Shown piece after piece: positions 1 through 10,412 of a stretch of DNA of 64,000 nt. How positions within the stretch are numbered: position 1 is the first letter of the stretch; the number at the start of each line of letters is the position of its first letter. The translations under genes and the position numbers were made by a program. Source of the stretch: Sarocladium kiliense (Eukaryota; Ascomycota; Sordariomycetes; Hypocreales; Sarocladiaceae); contig JAUZTG010000048.1 in the NCBI GenBank assembly GCA_030734395.1, forward strand, positions 1,984,001 to 2,048,000. Reading direction: 5' to 3'. Below the pieces are notes generated by a model. The model made no database searches. It saw nothing but the letters and a program-made list of their open reading frames with translations, and was not told where the DNA came from.

Positions 1-223
1 TGATGCTCGTCAAGATGTTGTGCTCGTCAGAAGTGAACATCAGGATCTGCTGCCGTCGCATCTCCATTGTTGTTTTGAGGCTGTTGAGCCACAGAGCTAG
101 AAACCTCATACGCTTGTTCAATTCTGTCATCTCTCGCGGCGCATCTTTGACGGCTTCAACGAAGTTGACGACGTCTCGGACGTAGCCGATGAGCGTCACA
201 ACCATCTCAGGAGAGAAAGACAT
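1..223 (-). CDS. 5' end of a leftward gene, NLR-like helical N-terminal domain (partial)
   Basis: An ATG at 223-221 opens a frame that stays open for 74 codons to the left edge, so only the N terminus is present. It starts MSFSPEMVVTLIGYVRDVVN and continues with charged, heptad-like helices containing EAVKDAPREMTELNKRM. Short helical N-terminal segments of this kind, with a D-x-P-x-E-x-x-x-L pattern, are common at the start of fungal STAND/NLR-type and ankyrin signalling proteins. That family link is inference from pattern only; no catalytic or nucleotide-binding motif lies inside the window. It is divergent from the DPH6 gene. It could also be an unrelated helical protein. Confidence 0.45.
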   Translation of the reverse strand, partial: MSFSPEMVVTLIGYVRDVVNFVEAVKDAPREMTELNKRMRFLALWLNSLKTTMEMRRQQILMFTSDEHNILTSI

Positions 224-740
224 GGTGGGCAAAGTTAGGCTTGATCTGAGGATTGAGAGCGTCGGATGGAAGTGTTGTTGCGATGCTGCGCCAAGAGAGA
301 TAGAAGTTGAAATGAGAGCATCAGTTATGAGATAGATTGTCGCCCATGTCAGATTGATTTACGCAGCTGGGAGAAAGACAAAGTGTCGCGGCGTGAGAGG
401 TGGTTGATGAAGCAGCTAATGCAGGGTATTACCTGCAGGAAGAGGGGGTCATCTAAGCCCTACAAGTGTAAGCCTTCAGGTTGCGCGTGGCGAACGCTTA
501 TCACTCGAGCGACAATGTTGCAGAGCACCGGGGAACAAGATAAATTGAATTTAAGACAGGAAGTCAGATGTATGAGCAGGTTGAGGTTTGCGTGACTCAT
601 GGCTGGCTGTGGTTGGAAGGTCCAAGTATTGTCTCGCGGAAAGAAGGGAAGCTCTGGGTGAACTACTGGATCTCCACACAACACAACGCCAGAGCCAAAC
701 TTCACACTGTGCCCAACCATCATAACCTGGCCGGCCAACG
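224..740. promoter_or_regulatory. Divergent intergenic region
   Basis: This 517-bp gap separates two divergently transcribed starts (223 leftward, 741 rightward) and must carry both promoters. The short open frames in it show no family motif. No distinct TATA or operator could be assigned. Confidence 0.4.
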
Positions 741-3137
741 ATGACCACCGACCGACTGAACGTCATTGGGCTGATCTCGGGCGGTAAGGATAGCTTCTTT
801 AGCCTACTGCACTGCATAGAGCATGGCCATCGTATAGTTGCGCTCGCCAATCTCTATCCTGCGGCCGAACAAGGCAACTTGCCCATCGAAACGCAATGGA
901 TCGATCCTGAGGCGCCTCTGGAGTCGTCTCGAGAACCTGCCAAGGGCAGCGACGGCGAGGAAACGGACTTGAACAGCTTCATGTACCAGACCGTTGGGCA
1001 TGAGGTGATCCCCTTGTACGCTGCCGCCACGGGCTTGCCGTTGTATCGTCGCCAGATCCACGGGAGTGCTGTGCGCCATGAGCGCGACTACGACTACGCC
1101 GCCATCGCATCTGCGGGTGCAGATGATGGCGAGGAGACTGAGTCCATGGTACCATTGCTGCGCTCAATCATGGAAAGACACCCAGAGGCCAACGCTGTCT
1201 GCGCTGGTGCTATCCTCTCCACTTACCAACGCACAAGAGTTGAGTCGATTGCTCTTCGCTTGGGCCTCACTCCTCTAGCCTACCTTTGGAAGTATCCTGT
1301 ATTGCCATCACCGACAGTTCCGGTAGATGAGGCACAGCTACTGCTGGATATGGCATCAACAACACTCGAAGCTCGTATCATCAAAGTTGCCAGCGCAGGG
1401 CTGGACGAGGACCATCTGTGGCTCAAGGCTTCCAGCGTTGAAGGGGCTGCAAGAGTCAAACAAGCACTGAAGAGATTCGGCGCAGGTCAGGGTGCTGCTC
1501 TTGGTGAAGGAGGCGAATTTGAGACGCTGGTCATGGACGGTCCTCGAGCTTTGTTTCGGAAAAGAATACGTGTACCCGAAGAAGGGAAAGTCATCGTCAA
1601 AGAAGGAGGCGGAACTTCCTGGGTGAAGCTCGAAGGGGCAGTTGTTGAAGCGAAAGATCTGCCTAAGGAGGAAGCTGAAGCCAATGTGCGACAACCGGAA
1701 TTACTCGACCCACGCTTTGAACGCATATTTGAAGGCTTGACAACCTTGGACTTGTGGTCGGATGCACCAGCGTTGCCCAAAAGCACGGATTTTCCCTCTC
1801 CAGCACCCACTTCCACGCTGAAGGATGTCGAATTGCTCGTCTCAAGAGAATTTCACCCGGACAAGTCTATCAGAGACTCCTCAATCGGGGCTCAGACATC
1901 CAACGTTATGGAGCAAGCTCTTCGGTACCTCCAGTCCAGGGATCTCGAACCTTCGCAGGTTTCTAACACAATAATTCTCTTGAAAGACATGGCCAACTTT
2001 CCGGTTGTCAATACTGAGTACTCGAAGATGTTCAACAGAGCCAACCCACCATCTCGAGTTACGATCTCTTGCGGTAACCTTTTGTCAGGAGACTCGGATA
2101 TTGTCGTGTCCCTCACGGCCCCCCAATCATCCACGGGCAGACAAGGATTGCATGTTCAATCGCGCTCGTACTGGGCGCCAGCAAATATTGGACCTTATAG
2201 CCAGGCCATCACTGTTCTCCTGTCAACTGGAGATGGGTCGCAAAACTTGCGAACCGTGTCAATAGCAGGACAGATCCCGTTGATCCCTGCGACCATGGTG
2301 CTTCCAGAAGTATCGACGACGTCCTCTCAGCTCCAGATCGCCCTCTCTTTGCAACATCTCTGGCGCATCGCGGTGGATATGAAAGTCCAGTGGTGGAGCA
2401 GTGCAGTTGCCTACTTTTCGACCGCGACATCTGACGCGGCGAGACAACGACGAGCAAAGATGGTGGGCTATGCCTGGGCGGAAGCCAACCGACCAATAGA
2501 GGAGGATGAGGATGAGGACGCGCAGCTAGATCCTTGGGACCTGAAGCACAACTCGGAGCATATGACTTTGGGTAATGCAGAGGATCAAGATCCAGCACCA
2601 CTCCCAGACTGGTCGTTACTTCCTCTCAGGCAGCAAAATGACTGGAAGTCACGATTACCACCCGTCTTCTCTGTGGAGATTGATTCCCTGCCAAGACAAG
2701 CTGAGGTGGAATGGCATGCTCATGTGGGCATAGCTGGTGCCAGCGAGAGTGCCATTGAGATGTTCTCTCTCGGAAACTTGGTAGACGGTGCCTGTGAAGC
2801 ATGGCACATGCTTGTGAGAGAGCAGGGGACTACGTTTCTGCACTCTACCTTGTCGTATACTGCGCCGGGCCAAGAGTCGGGGGAGACAGCACTTCAACGC
2901 CTCAGTGCTGCTTACGGCGAAAGCGTCCAAGCCTTGACGATGAGCGACCAAGCTGATGGTCCAGCAACACCCTACTTAGTATATATGGAGTCCGCAGGAC
3001 CGCTTGATCTTTCTGGGGTGTTGCACAATGATTCACATCCAGGTATGTCTGTCATTCCCTGCTCCTCTCTTTGGGCAGCTGATGGCACAAAGCGGACAGC
3101 CTTGGCGCTGTACAGGCGTGTATTGTCAGCATCTTAG
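741..3137 (+). CDS. DPH6: Diphthine--ammonia ligase (diphthamide synthase) with C-terminal RidA-like domains
   Basis: One uninterrupted 798-residue frame. The N terminus has the PP-loop ATP-pyrophosphatase signature SGGKDS at residues 13-18, typical of the Dph6/MJ0570 ATP-binding domain that performs the last, ATP- and ammonium-dependent amidation of diphthine to diphthamide on elongation factor 2 in the cytosol. The C-terminal half holds two YjgF/RidA-like domains, the second beginning near SYWAPANIGPYSQA, the same order as in yeast Dph6 (685 residues). The extra length lies in linkers such as an acidic stretch near residue 590 (EEDEDEDAQ). The start is the first ATG of the frame and directly precedes the conserved core. 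No intron was seen. Identification is by motif and domain order. Confidence 0.93.
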   Translation: MTTDRLNVIGLISGGKDSFFSLLHCIEHGHRIVALANLYPAAEQGNLPIETQWIDPEAPLESSREPAKGSDGEETDLNSFMYQTVGHEVIPLYAAATGLPLYRRQIHGSAVRHERDYDYAAIASAGADDGEETESMVPLLRSIMERHPEANAVCAGAILSTYQRTRVESIALRLGLTPLAYLWKYPVLPSPTVPVDEAQLLLDMASTTLEARIIKVASAGLDEDHLWLKASSVEGAARVKQALKRFGAGQGAALGEGGEFETLVMDGPRALFRKRIRVPEEGKVIVKEGGGTSWVKLEGAVVEAKDLPKEEAEANVRQPELLDPRFERIFEGLTTLDLWSDAPALPKSTDFPSPAPTSTLKDVELLVSREFHPDKSIRDSSIGAQTSNVMEQALRYLQSRDLEPSQVSNTIILLKDMANFPVVNTEYSKMFNRANPPSRVTISCGNLLSGDSDIVVSLTAPQSSTGRQGLHVQSRSYWAPANIGPYSQAITVLLSTGDGSQNLRTVSIAGQIPLIPATMVLPEVSTTSSQLQIALSLQHLWRIAVDMKVQWWSSAVAYFSTATSDAARQRRAKMVGYAWAEANRPIEEDEDEDAQLDPWDLKHNSEHMTLGNAEDQDPAPLPDWSLLPLRQQNDWKSRLPPVFSVEIDSLPRQAEVEWHAHVGIAGASESAIEMFSLGNLVDGACEAWHMLVREQGTTFLHSTLSYTAPGQESGETALQRLSAAYGESVQALTMSDQADGPATPYLVYMESAGPLDLSGVLHNDSHPGMSVIPCSSLWAADGTKRTALALYRRVLSAS

Positions 3138-3682
3138 ACGTCTTGCAACATGTAGTTGCAAATTATAGAAATTACTCTTAATTCTGTCCCTCTCCGCACC
3201 CTGGGGAGCTTCGGCTTCTGCGGATGTGATGTTCACTTGAGCTTATAGATCCTCGAGATGGTTTCATCAGAGCCATCGCGCCCAGAATGCATGATTTTGC
3301 CAGATAATGAGCGATGCCTTGAGAGAGTCAATTCACACGGGTCTTAACCTTCTTAAAATGTCTCTTTATACATATTGGCATGTTCCAGACCTAACCGCGT
3401 CGCATTGTCGTGCGTCGCATCCGCCCGTGGCTTGCAGGCCGCGGCCCCACTGCCCTTGTGCCTTCCACTCACCATCGCAGCTAAGCCCGCGCTGGCCGCT
3501 ATGGCGTCAAGCGTCAAGCACGCCTTCATCCTGGCAGCTCAGTAGCTGCGATGCACTGTCGCATGCAACCTGCCGCAATCACCTCATCAGCCTCCAATCA
3601 ACCATGACCCGCATAGGCCGTTACCGCGTCCTATCGCAAACTTTATCGGACGAAGCGATATAAATCCAGGCCAAGGGCCACC
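3138..3682. other. Intergenic region between DPH6 and the DUF202 gene
   Basis: 545 bp holding the 3' flank of DPH6 and the promoter of the next gene. A 118-codon open frame here (3307-3663) has no recognisable domain and biased composition. I see no RNA gene or repeat. Confidence 0.4.
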
Positions 3683-4712
3683 ATGGCCGAGCTCACGGGG
3701 GGCTCGACAAACCCGAACCAGGGTTCTCGCCAGGCCTCGAGGCGCACCAGCCTCAATCCTCCATCCCGACGATCCACCAACCAACGAATCGACGAGATCC
3801 TCGAGGTGAGACTTCCCGTCCGCAGTTTTATGCTCAACTGAAACCAACGTATTGTACCTTAGACTGCTCGCTCACGCGCAGAGAACATGGCGCCCCCGGA
3901 TACCCATTCGCCCTACAGTACCATTGTCAGCAATCCTGGTAGTCCAGCGTCCCGACCGTTGCCTTGGACAGGATACGAGGACAGCAGCGCCGACGAGAAC
4001 ACCGGTCTCGTCAACTCACAATCACGGAAAAGTCAGCCTCGATTCGACCCTAACGCCACCACTGGTCCACGCCGCAAGTCGATATATGACCACGGCTCTC
4101 GAGATGGCTCCAGGACTCAGCCGCCTATTGCACAGGAGCAGACACAGCAAGAAAGCGATGATACAAGACAAACAAATGGAAACCGTGAGGTTTCAGAGCA
4201 TAAGACGTGGGGCGAGAAGGTGCTGAGCAAGTTCCAGTCCGTGGAGCTTGAAAACAAGGGCAGTGTCGCGAGAGACCATTTGGCACTGGGTAAGTATCTT
4301 ACTTCGCTATGTTTCTTGCTTTGCTTTGACTGACTGCATTCCTCCAGAGAGAACGTTTCTCGCATGGCTTCGGACGTCACTAGCCTTCGCCTCGATCGGT
4401 ATTGCTGTAACACAACTCTTCCGCCTCAACACCTCGTTGACGGGCAATCAGCCTTCCGAGATAGGTGGGCAAGCACATGCTCTCAGGCATATGGGAAAAC
4501 CACTGGGCGCTACATTCCTGGGGATCAGTATCCTGACGCTCATCTTGGGGTACCGGCGTTACCTGCAGGGCCAGGAATGGGTCATAAAGGGCAAATTCCC
4601 CGCGAGCCGTGGTACGGTATTGGTGCTTGTGTTCATGTCTCTGGCAATTATGGTTCTCTCACTGGTGGTAGTCATAGTGATCCATCCTTCGGATAGTGAT
4701 CGGGATTTATGA
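3683..4712 (+). CDS. DUF202-family membrane protein
   Basis: Three exons: 3683-3805, 3863-4289 and 4348-4712, giving 304 residues. The first 165 or so residues are Ser/Pro/Arg-rich and probably disordered. Across the second splice the sequence becomes RDHLALERTFLAWLRTSLAF, the hallmark of DUF202 (YidH/VTC1-type) domains. Three hydrophobic segments follow: around FASIGIAVTQLF, around FLGISILTLILGY and a final one around VLVFMSLAIMVLSLVVV. The chosen introns (57 and 58 nt) have GTGAGA and GTAAGT donors and restore the conserved motif exactly. DUF202 proteins are small integral membrane proteins of largely unknown role; the related VTC1 works in vacuolar polyphosphate metabolism, but nothing here shows that function. 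Confidence 0.85.
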
Positions 4713-5226
4713 TCGTCGGGACATCGGAGTTTGGCTTGCTCTTTTCTGGCAGGACTGTCTACAATTGATGGCAGGCATCAATTTGGCCCCAAGGATGTAG
4801 CACTTATTTATCTTTCATCTTGTGTCAAAACAGATACCAACACGTTTACCGTCAACTCTGCGCTGTATCCGAAGCCCAGCCAAGGAGAAGCTTCCTCGAA
4901 GCCAGAGCTGATACTGCTTTGTGGGTTAGGCACTTCCTCCTGAAATCAATCTAGTGAATAAGGTCAGAATTGTCTCTATAAGGATTCCTCATCGCCGCCA
5001 CATCAACAGCCTTGCTAGCCATACCGAACTTATAATCCATTCAAATCAGATGTCGAGGCACGGATGGAGGTGGGGGGCTCCAAGCACCAACGTCGCTTTT
5101 GGCGGGGTAGCTCGAAGCTCTACCGGCAGCACCCTGTCTGCTCTACCCACAGAATGACATCCATATCTCTTCTGGGACGTCTTCGATCTTCATTCCACTT
5201 TCGTACTCGGTCGAACTTCAATCATT
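4713..5226. other. Intergenic region upstream of the HCS1-like helicase
   Basis: 514 bp with the DUF202 3' flank and the helicase promoter/leader. The two short frames here (4954-5157, 5064-5294) lack domain signals and one runs out of frame into the helicase start. Nothing else seen. Confidence 0.4.
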
Positions 5227-7727
5227 ATGGCACCCAAGGACCCGGTGGATGTGCCATCGTTTGCCAACACTCAGCTTTCCCTGCTCGACCATGAGCTACA
5301 GAGTGAAATCGCCGAGACCAGCTCTCTTGTAGCAAACCACAGTCCGACTGCTCTGCAACGAGCAGGAGTTGCCCTCATCAACCTCACTGTGTCTTCGCAA
5401 AGGACTGGATATGGCGGCAAGACGGTGCTCGAGCTTAGTCAGGACAGCGCAACGTCTGCTAGCGGTGAGCTGCCCGAGCATGGCATCAGAAGCGGTGATA
5501 TCGTGCTTGTCGCTGAGCAGCCTGCTGGTAGTGCTAAGAAGAGGGAGATCAAGGACCTCGAAAAAAAGGGTGTGAGAGGCGTGGTCACCAGGATCAACAA
5601 AGGCGCTATCAGTGTTGCGCTCGATGAGGGCAAAGAAGAAGCAGCAGCATTCGGGGGCCGGGTGTGGGCCGTCAAGCTGGCCGATGAGGTGACGTACAAG
5701 AGGTATGAATCAGTGCCTAAGCTCTTTGAATCTTGTTCAGATACTAAAGTGATACACAGGATGAATCAAACCATGACGAAACTGCAAAAAATGGGAGAAG
5801 CCGAGTATTCGAGCTTCATTCGCGTCCTCTTTGGCCTTTCCAGCCCGAGCCCAGTTCCAAGCGATCTTGCCTCCGATGCAGAATTTGGAAAGCTCGACTG
5901 GTTTGATCCAACCCTCAATGATTCTCAGAAGGATGCCATTCGCTTCGCTTTAGTATCGCGGGAGATTGCCTTGATACATGGGCCGCCGGGAGTGAACTTG
6001 ATCCTATCCATCTGATGGTCAATCGTGCTTGCTAACATAGAGCAGACAGGAAAGACACATACACTAATCGAGCTGATACTTCAATTGGTCAAGCAAAAGA
6101 AACGCATCCTAGTCTGCGGCCCGTCCAATATCTCGGTGGACAACATCGTTGAGCGCCTGTCTCCCCACAAACTTCCAATCCTTAGGCTTGGCCACCCAGC
6201 TCGACTTCTGCCGTCAGTGTTGAACCACTCTCTCGATGTTCTTACCCAGACGTCAGAAGCAGGAGCCATTGTGAAGGATGTCCGTGCTGAGATGGACGCA
6301 AAACAAGCTTCCATCAAGAAGACGAAGAGCGGCAAAGAACGTCGTGCGATCTACGCAGATCTCAAGGAGTTACGAAAGGAATACAGAGAACGAGAAAGAA
6401 AGTGTACAAGTAACCTCATCGCCGGCAGTAAGGTTGTTCTTGCCACTCTACACGGAGCCGGAGGCTTCCAGCTACGCCAGGAGGAGTTCGACGTTGTTAT
6501 CATCGACGAAGCGAGTCAAGCTTTGGAGGCACAGTGTTGGGTTCCATTACTATCAGCAAATAAGGCCGTTTGTGCAGGTGATCACTTGCAATTGCCGCCC
6601 ACCATCAAGTCTGTCAATTCGAAGTCTACGCTGAAGACTGGGGACGGGCCTTCTCTGAATGGAGTATCTTTGGAGGTGACGCTTTTTGATCGTCTTCTTT
6701 CGCTCCACGGACCAAACATCAAGAGGATGCTGACGACACAGTATCGGATGCACGAAAAGATTATGAGGTTTCCAGCAGACGAGTTGTACGAGTCAAAGCT
6801 TATAGCGGCTGAGGCGGTGAAGGCAAGATTGCTGAAAGACCTCGATTACGAAATGGAAGACAACGAAGAAACCACCGAACCTATCGTGTTCATAGATACT
6901 CAGGGAGGGGACTTCCCTGAGCGAAGTGATGACGACGAAGGATCCGACCAACCAAAGAAGGTCAAGGCGAGCCTGCATGGGGAAAGCAAGTGCAACGAAA
7001 TGGAAGCGGCACTGGTCAAACAGCATGTGAAGCAGCTCACAGACTCCGGCATCCATGCGCACGATATTGCAGTCGTGACTCCTTATAATGCGCAGGTAAG
7101 TTCTGCAAGCTCCTCGTCCCGAACATACGTTGTGAGACCTGAAGGCGGACACTTATACTATAGTGTTGTAGCTTGCGATTTTGGCACCGCTGAAGGAGCA
7201 GTTCCCTGGGATCGAACTTGGGAGTGTCGATGGCTTTCAGGGTCGAGAGAAAGAGGCTGTGATTGTCAGTCTGGTGAGAAGCAACGCAGTGGGTGAAGTG
7301 GGCTTCCTGGGAGAAAAGAGGAGGCTGAACGGTGGGTTCCCTTCTCCATCTCAACATATCGTCTGAAACCGGCCCGGGACTGACGCCACAGTTAATAGTC
7401 GCTATGACCCGTCCCAAGAGATCTCTCACAGTCATTGGAGATTCAGAGACCGTCAAGAGGTAAGTTCCCGTTCGCGCTAGGTTCAACAGCATGGCAACTT
7501 GCAGTGGGGTGCGGTTACTGCAGAAGCATAATCGCACGGAAATGTGTCTGCTGCAGGAGGGACCTGAGACGAACGCTTCCCCAGACACGACGCAGAATGA
7601 ACTTGAAAACTGACAAGAAGTCTCGTTACGCAGGGGCAGCAGTTTCTTGAAACGGTGGATGGCATTCCTCGAAGACAACGCCGACCTGCGGTATCCGGAT
7701 GTATCGGCCGTGCCTCCGCTATCATGA
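5227..7727 (+). CDS. HCS1: SF1B DNA/RNA helicase, HCS1/IGHMBP2 (SMUBP-2) type
   Basis: Six exons (5227-5702, 5760-5991, 6046-7095, 7172-7331, 7399-7459, 7634-7727) give 690 residues, close to the 683 of yeast DNA polymerase alpha-associated helicase A. Visible motifs in order: Walker A GPPGTGKTHT (about residues 233-242, split by intron 2 between GPPG and TGKT), Walker B IIDEASQALE (about 387), motif III GDHLQLPP, motif IV TQYRMH, motif V VDGFQGREKEAVIVS and motif VI LNVAMTRPKRS. Motif VI appears only after splicing intron 4, and the C terminus FLKRWMAFLEDNADLRYPD only after intron 5, which supports the model. Family members are ATP-dependent 5'-3' helicases with roles in replication or translation-linked RNA processing. 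Intron 1 is 57 nt, in frame and stop-free; removing it restores YKRMNQTMTKL. Confidence 0.92.
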
Positions 7728-10412
7728 GCAAGTTTGATATCTTTGGATTATGCCGCCCGCGATTCGGACGACGATTAAGAATGCTGCAATCTGGAATGAT
7801 CCGAGCATTAACAGCAAAGTTCATCGAATCGCAGATATGCAAATCAGACGAATGGCTCGTCGTGTGTCCACGACTGGGCCCCCTGTTTGTTTCAGGTGAC
7901 CCTTGATGCCAACGGTACCCCTGATCCCTGTCTTCTTGCATGGGGGCCACACAACGTGGTGGCTTCCGACATTAGGCTTCGTTTCTGGGTGAGATCTATT
8001 CAGAAGATGTACAACTACAACTACATGTTGTGGTGCTAGTCTAAATTTGAGGTCACTGTACTCCGTACATGAATGATCGTTGGAGAAAATCTACGACCGT
8101 GATGGAACGCGGTGCGTATCGATACCAGGTTCAAGAGCGAAGGTTCCTGTTCAAATCCCAGGTGTGCATCGCACGTATCCCTGATGTTGCATGGCTGTGA
8201 CTTATTGTCATACCATGAACAGCTGTTGAGCCGGCGTCTTCCTTGCTGTAAAAACCTGGGCAGATCGCCCTCGGGCCGCATTGAAGAAGGTCTGGTAATC
8301 AATGTGTGTCTTGCCCACAAGTCACACAGCCCGACCATGGTCCGGATGTACTGTCAGACATGGGGCATGTTGCGCCGCAGCTTGTTTTGGGATCATCCTG
8401 GCTCCAGTGACAGCAATGCAGGAGAATTTTCACCAATGAGTGCCTGCTATTCCACTGGCAGGCATTGCATTCCTGATCAGAGCAAACAAAATGATCCAGA
8501 CGTGGCATTGAAGCAGGGGCAGAGCGGGTGAAAAGTTGCGAATCCGCATGATATGATCGTCACATATGGCCACTGCGAAGGCCGTGGAGAAGCAAGCAAT
8601 TCGTTGGCATGAAAAGGCGCAAGTGACGAGGATCAGCGTGGCATTGATGCAATGCAGCCACAGTCCCATCGTCGGCGACGAATGGCACAAGCCTGATGCA
8701 GCAGGAGATGGTCAAATCATGCAAGCCTAGAAAGTCTGCGTAGCGTCTAGTAGGAAGTTGATGGTTAATCGGCCTTGAAGCAGCCATCAGTGGCTCGCCT
8801 GCTCGCCTGTATCCGCACGATGGGCCTAGGCCCGCGAGACCACCGACCAGTCACGGAGCTTAAGTGGTGGCAAACCAGAGGGGATCCGTCACAGCCTGCT
8901 TTCCGCAAGAATGAAGTGCATGCAGACACAGTGGAGAGAGAAAGGACAGCCATAGATCTGATCTCGGGAGGAGATTGGCGGTTCTGGCAACCCTTTCGCG
9001 ACGTAGCGCTGCCAACGTCTGGTCGCCTGCTGCACTATGCAGGAGAAGTTACGTCGAGCGTCATGGCTCACTGATCAACGGACAAACAGGCGACTGACTG
9101 TAAAGCTGTGGACATTCTGTGACACGTCCTTTGCCTTAGTTTACAGCCAGTGGTCGACCCCCCACAGGAGACGGGACAATGTTCACACAACAACGTGGGC
9201 GAGAGACAGACGAGGATGAGCCAGGGGAAATAGTGGAGAGTCGACATGCCAATGCGAGGTGGCTTTCTGGAGCACAGGTCGGATCCCTGCTGATACCATG
9301 CAGCTCATCCCTGGCGTGGTTGCTTTTACCGAACCGAGCGTCATCGACGACTTGTCAGTGTCAGTGAAGCCGCCGTCGCTGGACTGGTTCTGGATGACAG
9401 TTCCCCGATCTGCTGGTGCAATAATAAAGCGTGTGCTCGGGCGCCGGGAGTTCGCAGCGTCGGCTCGAGCATGGACAATGCGATGACTTGTGCTATGTAC
9501 CCGGCTTTCATCTCCTTGCTGCATTCCTGACACACGGAGGTCTGACCGCTTGCGCAGAGGGAGGCAAGATGATGAGTAGTCACTAGGGACTGAGAGACAC
9601 GAGAAGCTCAGCTGCACCCCTTCTCCACTTGCTCACCACCACCACCGACACCCTGCATTGTCTCTGAGGCAGGGTTTCCTTCGACTGTTGTCCAGTTCAG
9701 TCCAGTCCAGTCCTGGCTGTGAGTCGCCGGTTTCCTGGGCCCTTGTTGGCAACCGCAACGGCGGACGGAACCAGCGGGCATGCAACCATGCCATCGCTGT
9801 GCTGTACGGAGTACCCAGTCTCATTGCACTCCACTAATTCCAAGGGAGATGCAGCGTCGACTGTACTCTCTACCGTCTATGTTTGGATACTCGGCCTGAC
9901 CTGAATCCCGGCCGCTCAAGCCATACCTGATGGAGCACATGGAAGGGCGCTTTCATATCTTGGTTATACATATGCCAGGGCCCCTCGCCCGTGACGCCTG
10001 GTTTCACTGACACTCTTTCCTCCTCCTCGCCTTCTTCTTTGTCAATTGCCCTGCTTTTGAGTTGCGCGGCGAGTCCGCCGCATAGGACGGGCATCTTTTT
10101 GTTCTTGTCCTTCCTTTTCATTAGCCTATGGTGCTTTGACCTTATCACGAAGTCAAGCTTCTCCCCGGAGAGAGGCGCGAGGTGCTGCTGGTCACTTGCA
10201 CCCTCTTAACCCCCAACGAGAGAGCTGGCTCACTGCGACAGGAGTGGAATTGCAGTCTCAGACTGAGCACGACGGATTTACGAGCGGCTCTATTTCCCAC
10301 GCGGCACGCTATTCTTGCCAGACATGTCTCATGCTTTGATGTCGTTGCTCAGTTCCTCGTCACCTCTCTTTTCCACCCTCATCTCGGCTCCTAGCCGTCG
10401 TCGGAGCGCTTC
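7728..10412. other. 2.7-kb gene-free stretch
   Basis: No frame here shows a domain, sustained codon bias or splice-linked coding continuity; the longest frames (144 and 139 codons) look like chance. The right end (about 10,010-10,400) is rich in CT tracts, as expected for the promoter/leader of the next gene. An 11-base word and its inverse sit at 8058-8068 and 9804-9814. Confidence 0.5.
9691..9713. repeat. Short (TCCAG)n tandem repeat
   Basis: Five imperfect 5-base units (TCCAG, TTCAG, TCCAG, TCCAG, TCCTG). A simple repeat with no assigned function. Confidence 0.6.

Noticed and set aside
8140..8180. tRNA-like GGTTC-TGTTCAAATCCCAGG segment
   Set aside because: The stem pairs only four bases around a nine-base loop, and no acceptor, D or anticodon arms could be built around it.
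9183..9617. 144-codon leftward frame in the 2.7-kb gap
   Set aside because: No domain, and overlapping frames of similar length on both strands suggest chance openness.
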